NCBI GenBank assembly: GCA_900491605.1 | Contig: UESW01004075.1 | Location: forward strand, 1,262,596 to 1,326,595 | Direction: 5' to 3' | Length of the DNA stretch: 64,000 nt | Origin: Calamus simplicifolius | Taxonomy: Eukaryota; Streptophyta; Magnoliopsida; Arecales; Arecaceae | Shown: positions 24,313 to 35,800 of the stretch, piece after piece | Layout: each line of letters opens with the position of its first letter | Position numbering within the stretch: position 1 is the stretch's first letter | The notes under the pieces: model-generated | Database searches by the model: none | What the model was told of the DNA's origin: nothing | Seen by the model: the letters and a program-made list of their open reading frames with translations, nothing else | Program-made: the position numbers and the translations under genes

Positions 24313-24496
24313 GGGAGCCGACTCGAGAGTATCGGAGTCGACTCGAGTTTCTGCTGAAACTCAGGAGTCGACCCCCCTCTGAGCGAGTCGACTCGAGATC
24401 GTGTCCGTGCTCTGTGACTAGTCGGGAGCCGACTCCACACTTTGCGCGAGTCGACTCGACGTGGTCCCAGTCGATTATTTAGGGCACGAGTCGACC
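24313..24496. repeat. Internal cluster of GAGYCGACTC motifs
   Basis: Seven copies of GAGTCGACTCGAG-like sequence between the end of pol and the third ORF, matching the motif of the LTR clusters. Confidence 0.85.
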
Positions 24497-24596
24497 CACG
24501 GACATTTCATTCCAAATCTTTCCAAATCCTCTCCAAAGCTTTCCCAAAACCCTCCAAACCTCAAATAACCTCTGATTAACCAATCCTTCAAGATCA

Positions 24597-25990
24597 ATGG
24601 CACCCAAAACCCGAGGAGCTAGCTCGAGTGGCGCCGGTTTGAAGAGAAAGAGGACCGTTCGACGACCCGTCCGCGAGCCGTCTACGGATTCATCCTCCAC
24701 CCCTTCTGCTAGTGATCCTCCTGCTCCAGCTCCTACCCTTCAGGTAGATCTTCTAGCCAGTAGGATTGTCACCACAGGAAGGAAAGGTTGATTTTGAATT
24801 GTTTGAGAATGAAGGATTCATAATTGGTAGACAACTAATTGAGATGGGATTTGAGTATATTTGTTCATTGGACTGTCCCACCTACCCTGCTCTAGTTAAA
24901 GAGTTTTACAAGAATTTGTCCAGAGGAGATGATGGCTTAGTAAGCAAGGTTAGAGGCATTGGTCTGAACATTACATCCTCTATTCTATCTAGATTATTGA
25001 AATTACCCTTGTCTGGACCATCACCTTTGCCCCAGAAGATAGATCTCCAGCCCTCACTAGGCTATTGAACAGAAATTTTGAAGGATTTGAAGAAGTATTT
25101 GCTAGTCAACTGCCTTTGGAATTAAGATTCTCCACAACATTTGCAGCAGGATTTTGTTTCCCAAGACCGGCAGATTTGACTATGTTTCTGAGCGAGATAT
25201 TTTTGTTATGGATGCTGTTGTTTCTGGGAAGCCCATCAATCTACCTAGGATGATAATTTGGTATATTGCAGATTGTGGCGGGAAAAAGAAATCAGTTTGC
25301 CCTATGGCATGGTTTTAACTAAATTATTTCAAAGCCAAGGGATTGTGTTCAGTGATAGTGAGCCAAAGAAGGAATTAAGACATACAGATTATTATACTTT
25401 GGCTACTATTCATCGCATGGGGTTTGTTAAGAAAAATGGAAGTTGGGAGAGAAAGAATGTTACAGAGGACAGAGACATAGATGCTGAGGCCCCAGACCTT
25501 CTATGAGACATTCATCACCTGAGCCTCCTCAGTGCTCGTCTGTTCCAGAGTCTGTTCCTGCTCCTGCTTCTGATTCTACCCCTGCTCCTACTGTTGCTCC
25601 TGCTCAGTCTTCTACATTTCATCTGGTAGTTTTTCTGATACACAGTTAGATCAGCTTCGATCATTATTCAAGTCTGAGTTAAGTGATCATGAAAAAGACT
25701 GAAAGAAGAATTTAATGAAAAGTTATGAATTTAAAAGAAGCCTTATATTCTCTCAGTGATCGGGTTGCATCGATTGAGTCTACTCTCAGTTCATCTACCT
25801 CCTTAAGTGAAGACTTAAAGAATATCTTTGGAGAACTTAAGGATATCTGCGGTGACTCGGAGACATACTCCCAATGCAACGCGAGCTTCAAGATAAAATT
25901 ACATCTGCTTGTACTTTTGTTGATGAAAAACTCAAAGACTATGTTAGACTTCAATGTGAAGGGATGAAGCAGATTGTGATCACTTGAATA
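24597..25990 (+). pseudogene. Third (env-position) ORF of the Sirevirus, frameshifted
   Basis: The ATG at 24,597 begins MAPKTRGASSSGAGLKRKR, a basic Ser/Pro-rich start. After a frame change near 24,775 come segments containing NEGFIIGRQLIEMGF, FYKNLSRGD and HTDYYTLATIHRMGF, which resemble the domain annotated in plant genomes as putative plant transposon protein. A Pro/Ala-rich linker follows (25,540-25,620), then a predicted coiled coil (LKEALYSLSDRVASIESTL near 25,730). Sireviruses commonly carry an extra ORF here, sometimes called env-like. No signal peptide or membrane segment is seen, so an envelope role is not supported. Confidence 0.65.
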
Positions 25991-26243
25991 GAATTACTAG
26001 AAGAAATTTTTAAGTTTTCATGTAATCTCTTTTTGATGTAATCAAGTTTACTTTCAATGCAATGAGCAAGTTTACATTTCATGTACTTTCATTTTGAAGT
26101 AATGAGAAAGTTTGATGCATTACTTTTGTCTATTTCAATTATAATTCCTTGAATACTTTGAATGATTATTTCAATTGATAAGTTTAATAGAAAAAGATAA
26201 AGAATTTATTGATATTAAACTTCCTAACCTTTTTGTTGATTAC

Positions 26244-26536
26244 AAAAAAGGGGGAGAGTTTTTATTCAATCGTATATATGCCTTCAATTCAATCAAAGTT
26301 TAATTTGAAAGAGGAGAGCATAAGGGGAAGAGATAAATTGAATTTCATAAAGAAAATGCTTAAGTTTCTGATTTTGAAAAATTTTGAATGATTTATAAAA
26401 TTAAGGTTCATAGGGGGAGCTACCTCATTGAGGGGGAGCCTTTCCATGAACACAATAGTTGATTTTGGAATCACAAATTTTTCAATTTTATAATGCATAT
26501 ACTCAATGTTTTTGTCATCATCAAAAAGGGGGAGAT
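26244..26536 (+). other. Multiple polypurine tracts before the 3' LTR
   Basis: AAAAAAGGGGGAGAG at 26,244, AGGGGGAG at 26,413 and 26,431, and AAAAAGGGGGAGAT at 26,523-26,536 directly next to the LTR. The last is the plus-strand priming site. Repeated tracts are a reported Sirevirus trait. Confidence 0.85.
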
Positions 26537-28244
26537 TGTTGAGAAATTATTGAAACATAATTGCCCCAACTTTATTGATTTTGATGATTTCCAAAAGCCA
26601 TGAGTACCTTAAAGAATAAAATGTGTTTATTTATCAAAAACCTTGAGCTTATTCAAATTGAAAGGAATGAACTATCAATGGTTATAAATGAGTTTTGAAT
26701 CTATTAGAAAAAGGAGTTTCAAGTTCTATGCTTAAAAGATTCAAAAAGGAATTTTTACACATTATAATTCAATCGATGAATTCTTGAAACATGTCTTGAA
26801 TCCATGCTAAATGTCATATTTAATGTATTCAAGTCAAATTTATATTTTAAATTTAATTGGGACAAGTTTTAAAGTCAATCAGAACATTTTTCTGATTTTT
26901 GTATCGTCCCGAGCCGACTCAAGGGTTTCCGAGTCGACTCCCCTGACTGATTTTCTCGAGTCGACCCTTGGTTTTCAAGAGTCGACCCCTGACTCTTGCG
27001 AGCCGACTCCTGTCTGTGCGAGCCGACTCCGCTCAAACAACAGAACCCATGTTTTTTGAGCACTTCTCGAGTCGACTCCCCATTTTCTCGAGTCGACTCC
27101 CGACTTTCGGAGCCGACACTTTGTTTTCGCGAGTCGACCCTTCAATGCTTAAAATGTTTCTATTTTTGGTAATCGACCTCGAGCCGACTCCCACAAGCTC
27201 GAGTCGACTCCACGAAATCTGGGCGCGATTTTTAACGATGACACATCAGCCCCAACGGTAAGATTTTTGAATAACGGCTATTTTTCCTTGTCTCTAACGG
27301 ATATATTTTTGCAGATTCTATAAATAGAGGAGCTCTTTTCAAATCAAAACAAAGAGAAAATCAAAAAGAGAGAAAAGAATATCATTTGAAAAGAGGGAAA
27401 AACAGAGCATATTGGAAAAATCATTAGCTCAAAGGAGAGAGATTCAAAAGGAGTGAAATCCAAGAGGAAGATTCGTCTGCTCCTTCTCATCAATCCACAA
27501 GAGTCAAAAGAAAATCCAAAGCATTTCAAAGGTCAAATCGGAGGATTTTCAAAAGGGAAAAAGCTTCATCTCAACTCCAAAGTCTTCAACGGTCAAGAAT
27601 CTTGCTGAGGCGTGATTCAACACTTCAAGAGGAGTTAAAGAGAAGAAGGAAGAAAGCCCAAGCCATCTACCATCTGCAATACTATCAGGCTTTTCTAACC
27701 TTTTATTATTTTGTACTTCATTTGTATATTTGCTCAAGGGGAGCATTTATTGTTCAAACACTTCTATTCTATTTGTTTGCTGATTCAATCAGTGGATTGA
27801 ATCAGTGGAGGTTGGTATACCTCGTTACAAGCCGGAGTGCTTGTGTTGGGTTAGTTGTGAGCCCGTGAAAAACAACGTGTAGGGTTTTGTGCTGGTAAGC
27901 CCGAGTTAAAACCAGCTGGGTTCGTTGTGCACCCGTGAAAACAACAAGTTTGAGTTGTGAGCTTGGAAAACAACTCGGCTGTAATCTAGAGAGATTATAG
28001 TGTGGACCCAAGTGAATCTTGGGAGTGGACGTAGGTGTTGGTTGCACCGAACCACTATAAAATTATCTTGTGTTTGCCGTGCCTTATTTTCTCTATCTCT
28101 ATCTCTCTTTATTTGCTTGTGTATTGCTTTTAGTTAGCCTCTCACTTGCACATCTTGCTAACTAATCAATTAAAGTTAAAAAGTCTTAAATTTTTAAGAA
28201 CCCAATTCACCCCCCCCCCTCTTGGGTTGCCATCTGGGCCAACA
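26537..28244 (+). repeat. 3' LTR of the Sirevirus (1,708 bp)
   Basis: Same landmarks as the 5' LTR: motif cluster at 26,910-27,205, TATAAATA at 27,319, C run at 28,210-28,219, end at CCAACA. The GACGG duplication follows at 28,245. Confidence 0.92.
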
Positions 28245-28533
28245 GACGGGCCGCCAATCCACTATCATTATTCGCTGTTGCTCGAGGAGGAAGCTCTTCG
28301 GATTTTGCGAGTGATTGGGGGAGCCTCACGTGGCAGGGTTTTCACGTTTGTGACACTCATTGCAGGAGCTTTAACGCTTAAGGCGACTTTTCAAAGCATT
28401 GTTTAAAGGGGAGAAAGGAGGCTAGGGCGGCGTTTCTTCCGCAAGCCTCTTTGTCCCTGCCATAGAGACCTTCCTCTTTTTCCTCTTTTCCTTCTTACAG
28501 ATTTGGTTGCGTTTTGCTCCTTGGCTGGAGAAC

Positions 28534-30950
28534 ATGAAGGGCCCAAGCGATATTGCCTCGGAGATCTCCCTGGAGGACCTGGAGAGGATCCGCCGGCTTT
28601 ACAGAGTCCCCGGAGACATAGTTCTATATGTGCCAAAAGCCGACGATAGGGTTTCGACCAAGTTAAGTCTGGAGCTTTCTTCTATGAGGAAAGTCTCAGG
28701 GTAGGCCTTCGATTTCCTCTTCACCCGCCGTTAGTACAGGAGGTGATGAGGTTCTACAACATTTGTCCGATAATGGTGGCGCCCAACAGCTATCGTAATC
28801 TCATCGGGTTTATTTCGCTTTGTACTCGCGTCGGGGTGATTGCGACCCTCTCCATGTTTTGAGTTTGCCACAATCTGGTTTTTGGGAGAGGTTCCGAATG
28901 GTCGTATATTGGTCCCGGAAGTCGTTCAAGATGATCGCCGATAATCCATCCTCGATAAAGGAATGGAAGTTCAGATTTTTTATTGCCAATGGGAACATTG
29001 GCTGGATTTTTCAAGGGGATGGTCGAGTTATATGAAGGATCCGGGGGCGCACCCGGAGTTGAGCGAACGGGAGAACAGGATCTGGCAACCCTTTGTGGCG
29101 GTCAGGTGGTGTCGGTTAGCACCCTGTTATCAGAGGATGCCCTCTTTGCTGCCGAACTCAGTCCTATTAACTCACAAGGTGAGCATACTTTTCTTCTTGG
29201 GTCATGACGGCCAGTATGCCTGGTTATTCCTGTTAGATTGACCCGTTTGATGTGTTTTTAACTAAAGGTCGGCGTTTGTGGGCCAGATAAAGAAGGAATT
29301 AGGCAAGCACCACAGGGGCTCTGGCTCTGGAGAGAGGCATAAATCTGAGAAGAGGCCTCACCCTTTCGGGCCCCGCCCGAAGGGATCGAAGAAGGATGGT
29401 TCTAGCCGCCCCTCTCCCATCCCGATAAGAGAGGAAGTGGGGATGCAAATCAGGGTTGAGGAATCTTCCCTGCCTGAGGGAAACAGAATGGCGGAGGAAA
29501 CGACTGAGGGGAGTTCGGAGGGAGTAGTTGGGATTTCTCCTATCCCAATTTTAGTCATATCGAATGATGTGGAGGACATGTCGTCGGTCGACCCGGTGGT
29601 CCCTTCGCAAGAGATACTTCAGACATTGGCGGTGAAAAGTCCACAGCACGCGGAAGAGGCCTCCGCTCAGGCGGAGGGGCCAAGAGAGGCAGTAGCGGCT
29701 GCTAAGGTTCTGATAGAGCTGCCTGCTGAGAGGCCAGTGGAAGTTGTGGTGCCTTCCTCCGAGGATATCTCTTCCGCGGCTCCCGGGGTCACTATAGGAG
29801 AGGTCGGAGTTCAAGCGGAATCTGCTGGAGGTAGAGCATTAGTGGGAGAGGAAGAAGAAGAATTGCAGAGTGAGGGGGATATTCGGGCAGAGGTTCCTTC
29901 AGTCGAGTCTGAGGTATTCGAGGTCGAGCAGATTAGGGTTTTGACAGAGGAGGCCGGGCGGACGATTCCTCAGTCCGGAGCTCCTCAGGTCAGCTCTTTA
30001 GTTAGGGGCTCTTCCGTCCACAGCTCGGAGTTGGATGATATGCTTACCGCTTTGATGAGGTCCGTTTTGCGCAAGGGGAAGGGTTCCTCCACGGACGAAT
30101 CTGCGGTCGAGGATATCATCGACATGGCTTTCCGCCATCTCGGGGCACCAAAGGATGCTTTTCTTCTCCCAAAAATCAGTAATGTCACTCTCATGACGAT
30201 GGCTTCAAATTACGCTGCTAGGGTAAGCCACTATACTGGGATTGTGACTCATGGTTGGTAAGACTATAGCTTCTCACTTGTATTTTCTTTGAAGAATTCT
30301 TTGGTCACAAGGGCATTGATCTGGTGCCTAAATTTGGCTGTCGGGGCCTACGCTCAGGCCAGGAAGGAGGCGGCCGAACTTCGAGCGAGGGTGCTTCCAA
30401 TCGACTCGCTTTTCAAGGCCTTGGCGCTCAACAAAAAGGACTTTGAAAAAGTGACCGAGTCTTTTCATCTTGCGGCCGCAAGAGCCTCTCGGCTAGAAAC
30501 TCATGTCAAAGAGCTCCAGGGCTTTCGCGAGCAATCGAATAAAGCTCGCCTGGAGTTATCCCAGATCAGAGCAGAGCATGACAACAAGGTTAAGGCCATG
30601 CAACAGTTTTTTGAAAAGAGATGGGACCAGCTGAAGGCCAGTCATGCTGAAGATAAAAACAATTGGAGTAGGAGGCTCGAGGAGGAAGAGCACAAGTGTC
30701 AACAGCAGTGAGACCGGCTTACCGGTTTGAATAAGGAACTCGCCGAAATGGAGAGTCGGCTAAAATGGTTAAATGGGCAGGTTGCTCGGCTCACCGACGA
30801 TCTCGATTCTCAGCAGGAAATTGGGGACAAGCAGTCCCATATTGATGACCTCAAAGAGGGCCTTCACCAAAGTCTATCGGCTAAGTCGAAGGCCTTGGAG
30901 AGGGTACAAGAACTGAGCGGCGAACTGGCTCGGCGAGAGGAAGACTGTGG
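28534..30950 (+). pseudogene. Antisense ORF of the outer element: putative transposase (gypsy-type) domain plus coiled coil
   Basis: The ATG at 28,534 starts MKGPSDIASEISLEDLERI. With two frame changes (near 28,680 and 28,850) the reading continues through GLRFPLHPPLVQEV, RFYNICPIMVAPNSYR and SSIKEWKFRFFIANG. This block order matches the domain annotated as Transposase (putative), gypsy type. A low-complexity Glu/Ser/Pro-rich segment follows (29,278-30,240), a probable intron (GTAAGACTATAG start near 30,256, acceptor near 30,294), and a long coiled coil (30,295-30,950; AYAQARKEAAELRARV) broken by a TGA at 30,709. It lies opposite to the strand implied by the element's PBS and PPT. Function unknown; the name is historical and does not prove transposase activity. 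Confidence 0.65.
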
Positions 30951-30954
30951 ATGC

Positions 30955-31567
30955 CGATGCTGCAGAGACATTCCCCCTGGGTGGAATGCTGGGCTGCTGG
31001 TCACTGCCCGATCGTGAAAGACAGAGGACCAGCAGACCCACACTGCTCTTAACTCCCTCTTCACATGGCAAAAGATTTCCCATAGCGATGAACTGAGAAT
31101 CTAGCCCGAGCGAGAAGGAAAAGTCCGTCCTTACCATGGGGATATGCATGCTTTGCATTTCCAACGGTCCTCATGGCAAGTGACAAAGGACATACAGGGA
31201 GCGCATACGTGCGCTCCCCATATGGTCTCTGCGGACCTCCCGTGCACTCTCCATATAATCTCCGAAACTCTTCTCTTGAGGACGGCCTGCTCTTCAGCAG
31301 CTTCTTCATCACCCCAGCTATCCGGGGGAAAATGATTTGCAAAAGGAAAGCTCAGTCCCTCCACTCTCAATCTCAGGGACGCAGACATCATAAAAACTTT
31401 CACGACTCACAGGGAAGAAAGTCTTGGGGGATAGCCTAACACGGCCCCCTCCCCCCATTTTATAGGCAAACGGATCAGGAGCAGCTACTGAAGTAGAAAG
31501 CCCCGAGATTCAAAATGCCCTGGCCACACTACCACATGACTTCCCAGGATGAAAAGAACGCCCTTCC
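30955..31567. other. Leader region between the PBS-like site and the antisense ORF
   Basis: On the minus strand a TATAAAA box (about 31,459-31,465) is followed by a 90-codon frame (31,403-31,131) beginning MKVFMMSASLRLRVEG. This frame is not recognised and may be chance. In a minus-oriented element this would be the 5' untranslated leader. No gag is present. Confidence 0.4.
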
Positions 31568-31580
31568 TCTAGCATCAATT

Positions 31581-32508
31581 TGTTGCTGCTGAAATATGTC
31601 CTTCGACTCGGGCGCAATCGAGCTTCAGAGTGGGCTCCCTCTTGAGCGGACCTGCAAAATAGTCCTCACGCGAGAGGTGTTGGGGGTAACCCTCTGCGGA
31701 AGACCCTCCGATGCTCAAGTCAGCGGGAATCAGCAATCAACAAATAAGAGGAGAAGGCTCTCGCTGAAGAGTCTCTCGAGGGTAGCCTTTCGAGAGCTCT
31801 GAGTAGAGCGTTAATGGTGACAAGGGGCGAGCAAACGTGCGTGTGCCTTGAGTGTGCAGAATGGCATACCTAGGGGGTTGGGGCTGTGATATTTATAGGC
31901 GATCACCTGATTCCTTGGACACGTCATAGAGGGTCTGAAAGTTGTTGGGATTCGAAACTGATTCGAATCATGTTGTTACAGGGCCGGTAGGATCTGTATC
32001 CGGTTGGTTAGAGGATCAACGGCTATGAAGAGCAGATGATGCTTCAAGATTCAGGGACTGCATAGGCTCTAGGCCATTTTGGTAGCACAGGCATGATTTC
32101 CTATTTGAAATCTTGTTAGTTTATGTGTGTTCCCGCAAAGGTGCTTGGATACCTCGGTCGGGCCGAAGTATGGAAGAGGGCTGAATTTGCCGAAGTATGG
32201 TGAGACTTAATTTACCGAGGCATGGGATGGCTAGGCATGTGGGGATATGATTATAGCTTGATCAGCCGAGGTATAACGATAGCTCGGCCAACTGATAATA
32301 GCTCGATCAGTCGAGGTACGATAATAGCTCGGTCGATCGAGGTAGGATAATAGCTCGGTCGGTCGAGGTATGATAATAGCTCGGCCAACTGTTACACGAA
32401 AGCTGTTTAGAGGGATGTGATGGCTATGCAATAGGATGTACAGGCTAGTCCTAATCTGATATCTTAGATTGTATGTGCATTAATGCAATGATATTTTTAC
32501 ACCTCATC
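31581..32508 (-). repeat. 5' LTR (right) of the outer element
   Basis: A 928 bp partner of 16,081-17,392 with one copy of the segment duplicated there. TATAAATA on the minus strand at about 31,888-31,897. Next to it lies the AAAAT duplication (32,509-32,513). Confidence 0.82.
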
Positions 32509-32513
32509 AAAAT

Positions 32514-32836
32514 TTTTTTTTTTCATTGATTGGATCAAGGCCCCACACAGTTCCCACCCCTTGAGTCCTTGACCCTTTAAAGAAACCTAATTACGAGAAT
32601 ACCCATCCCTAGATCATTCTTCCGACATATATAGGGCTTTTCTCCTCGCCGTCGCCTCCCCTCTTCCCCTCTCTTCCTTCGCCCTTCTCTTTCGCCGAAG
32701 AGAGAGAGGGCTTCGCGAAGTTCCTCATCTTCGTCCCCCTCTCGCCGTAGTCTCAACCCTCCTCTTCTCCCTTGCTAGTCGGCGTTGGCCGGCCGCGCGA
32801 TCGCACCACGCCCGCTGAGAGGAACCCCGGCGAGGT
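32514..32836 (+). promoter_or_regulatory. eIF(iso)4G promoter and 5' leader
   Basis: TATATA at 32,628-32,633 within GACATATATAGGGC is followed about 30 bp later by a pyrimidine-rich CCTCGCCGTCGCC leader rich in TCTTCC, common in plant translation-apparatus genes. The leader to the ATG at 32,837 is about 175 nt. No ATG precedes the start within it. Only about 115 bp separate the TATA box from the neighbouring LTR element. Confidence 0.65.
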
Positions 32837-35800
32837 ATGCAGTCGGAGCAGCCGGTCCTGAGCTTGAGGCCTGGTGGTGGAGGCAACCGAAGCAGCAGAC
32901 TCCTTGCCACCCGCTTCGACCTTGGCGGTTCTTCCCTCAGCTCCTCCTCCTCATCGGATCTCTTGGTCCTCCGCCCCCATGGCGGCGCCGGCACGGCCCT
33001 GTCTCTTAAGGTCTTCATGGGCTCAATCTTTGGATCCAGGGTTTCATCTGATCCGTGAACGTTTACATCTGTGGCCTTCTTTTCTGGTTTTCTTTTTCTT
33101 TTTTCTTTTCTTATCTTTTGGCACTGTGGATTAGTCTGACGTGTTATTGGAGCTAGGGATTCTGATTGTGTTAATAAATTTATACATCGGTTGCTTGAAT
33201 TTTCTTATGTTTGATCTGGTTAGTTTGACTCACTGAAACGGGCTTCTTTAGAAAACGAAAAAGTTATGGTTTATATGGAATTTCGACTGGGAGGGAGGGC
33301 TGATTTTCTGTTGCTTATCAAGAAATTGGTTTTTTGCTATTTGTTTAGCTTAGTTACATGCTGCAAAGTTGCTTTAGAATTACTATAAATGGATTCCTGA
33401 TGAAGTATCTTTGGATTTGTAACTTGTTTCTATTACTGTTTGATTGTTCCGAGCTTGTTGGTAAGTTGTATTGAAGAAGGCATTCTTATTAGTCGGTGTA
33501 TTGAATCTTTGTGGTTCAAGGATTTTGTGTGTAAATACATGCATAATCTTTGTTCCAAGCCATCTTTTTCTTTTTAGTAATTTTCTACATGATCTGTACC
33601 ATCATTATTTGTTTATCTAAATGATTGCTAGTATTGGCCTTTAGCAATTGGATGAAGATATCTTGCTTTTGCTTTTGTTGCTAGTTCATTCCATTGGGTC
33701 ATGGTGTTGAACGTAATTAATATACTAAGAAAAGAGAATAAGACAATTGCCTTTTGAGATGATCGGGCATGGGCTTTTTTAATCCAAAAATTGCATTTTA
33801 TTGACCTTTTCATGTATCTTGTGTCTCTTGTGATTAGATGCCATGTTTTCTAAATTGCAAAGAGTATGCAGTCTTGTTTCTACTTTCTCATGTCATGAAG
33901 AAATGACTATTGGGATATGAAATTAATTTAAACTTTTTTCAGACTGGAGATTCACGGTTTGAGGGTCGTGAATGCATTCGTTACACGAGAGAACAACTTT
34001 TACAACTTAATCAGGTATCCATTTTTTTTTATTTTGATTTTAGAAAATTTCTTTTTTGATCTCCTGCATGCTTTTATATCTCTTTCCTTTGGATGTGGTA
34101 AACATCATCATCGTCAATTTCTTCCTTAGTAACTAAAGGAGGTGCAAGTTCCGAAATAGGCAAAATGCCCAAACTTGTGCAAGCATATGTTTGCGGATGC
34201 ACTTAACCCCCAACCCTGCATGCATTGAAACCAACAAACCAAAAGACCCAACACACACAATAAAAGACACACCTTGGTTTGCATGCATGTGCAATGCATG
34301 CAAATTATATAAAGAAATAAAAATAGAATTCTAATAATATCAAATCTCTCTCTCTCTCTATATATATATATATTACACACACATATCTATAGGAATGGTT
34401 ATCATAGATAAAGAAGTATATATATAAACGAATGATATTAATGGTGTCATGTTTAAGTTACTAAAAGAATGCAAAGAAGGTAACACTAATTAGATGTGGG
34501 ACTTATTAGAAAAAAATAGTTAGATAACATATCCTTAAAAATTTCCTGATCAGTTAGGATACCGGGGGGCATGGGGGTGGAGTATTTTGTCAGACATACA
34601 TGGAAGGGGGGAAACAAGACATCAGAAATTTTTGTTGGACAAGCAGACAGCTTCTTCTAGATGAGTTCTAAAACATGTCATTTGTGACATATTGTTTTTG
34701 ATGAGATTTGATTAAAAAAACCAATTGGCAAAATTGGGTGAAAATTGATGGATCCAAAGCTTGAACTTTCTTTTTTAGCATGGTAGAATTATATCTATAC
34801 TATATGCACATACACACACAGTGACTTATGGTATTTGGGTTTGTTAAATTTGTCCTTGGTAAATTAATCGGTTTGCATGGAAAATTTTATTAAACTAATT
34901 AGTTTGTTTGATTTTATAGTGTATATGCTATGTACATTAACTTTATACGCACACATACATATACACTCATAGGATCTTAAAAAAATAAGTAGGGTTGTTA
35001 GATTTACCCTTAGATGACAGGTTAATTAGCTTCCATGTATATCTTTATCATCACAATTATATGAATGGGAACTTTGAAAAGAAAGGTTTACATGCTAATG
35101 TAACCCCTATGGCATGGCATTAATACTATCTTTCTGCCCCTCTCTCCCATGTTGCTCACCATTCCAAAAATCTTCTGTGTGTCCCTCATGCCAATTTCCC
35201 TGAGTATGGAATTGGACCCTCTCTATGGGTCAGTCTCTTTGGGGATAATATAACAATTAAATAAGGACCCTCACTCCTCCCATGATCACTTAAGTTGTAT
35301 AAATGGACTCTTTCCAATTAGTTTTCTTTTAGTAGTATCATTTCAATTAATTAGAAAGTCTCAATTGGGAAGAGATTTAAAGATCTCATACCTGATATAT
35401 ATGGCTATTATCAGTATGTAAAAAGCTTGAGTTAGGTCTTTAAGTTTGTCAAATTTGCCCGTATTGGAAAACAATCAATCTATTTATTGAGACTTTATAT
35501 TGTATAAATCATGTCCATGGTTTAACTTGGAATAATAAATAGTTATCTCATTGAATAAGGACCTCATACCATTCTAAGAAAGGGTCAGCCTAGGTGGTGC
35601 CCTTCCCTTTTCTCTCTTAACCTTTCTAAATAATAGCCCACCATCCTAGTTTCTCTGTCTCATGAAACTGCCCTAATGACCACCACTCGCTTCACCTCTT
35701 CAACCATGTACATGCCACCCACATCTTCAACCTTATAATCACAACCTGCTCTGCTCTTATGTTCCAGCTTCTCTCTCCTTGCTCTTTGCAATTCACTTGG

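Larger units (their letters stand above)
17507..28244 (+). mobile_element. Nearly complete Sirevirus-type Ty1/copia retrotransposon
   Basis: LTRs at 17,507-19,205 and 26,537-28,244 begin TGTTGAGAAATTATTG and end GGGCCAACA. A perfect GACGG duplication flanks it (17,502-17,506 and 28,245-28,249). The PBS TGGTATCAGAGC is at 19,208. The interior shows gag, zinc knuckle, protease, integrase, reverse transcriptase and RNase H in copia order, then a third coding region. Several AGGGGGAG tracts lie before the right LTR. Long LTRs, an extra 3' ORF, repeated polypurine tracts and palindromes upstream of the LTR TATA box are hallmarks described for Sireviruses. Reading frames are broken by many one-base indels, so the copy as sequenced is not functional. 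Confidence 0.92.
16081..32509 (-). mobile_element. Non-autonomous LTR retrotransposon with antisense ORF (host of the Sirevirus insertion)
   Basis: Related terminal repeats lie at 16,081-17,392 and 31,581-32,508, flanked by AAAAT on both sides (16,076-16,080 and 32,509-32,513). Three signals place the element on the minus strand: TATAAATA boxes in both LTRs read on the minus strand (about 16,388-16,397 and 31,888-31,897); a PBS-like sequence adjoins the right LTR (minus TTGATGCTAGAGG at 31,568-31,580); and a purine-rich tract adjoins the left LTR (minus AGGGAGTGGGGGGCATG, 17,394-17,412). Excluding the nested Sirevirus, the interior is only about 3.4 kb. It contains no protease, reverse transcriptase or integrase, just a plus-strand (antisense) coding relic. 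This recalls antisense extra ORFs reported in Tat-lineage Ty3/gypsy elements; lineage is inferred. Confidence 0.75.

Noticed and set aside
24597..25990. Viral envelope gene
   Set aside because: Position fits the so-called env-like ORF of Sireviruses, but no signal peptide, transmembrane segment or envelope motif is visible.
28534..30950. Host gene encoding a transposase
   Set aside because: Frameshifts, position inside an LTR pair and the known repeat-family domain make it a mobile-element relic.
32725..33018. Minus-strand Arg-rich frame over eIFiso4G exon 1
   Set aside because: Mirror of GC-rich leader and exon 1; the plus-strand exon has clear homology and splice phase.
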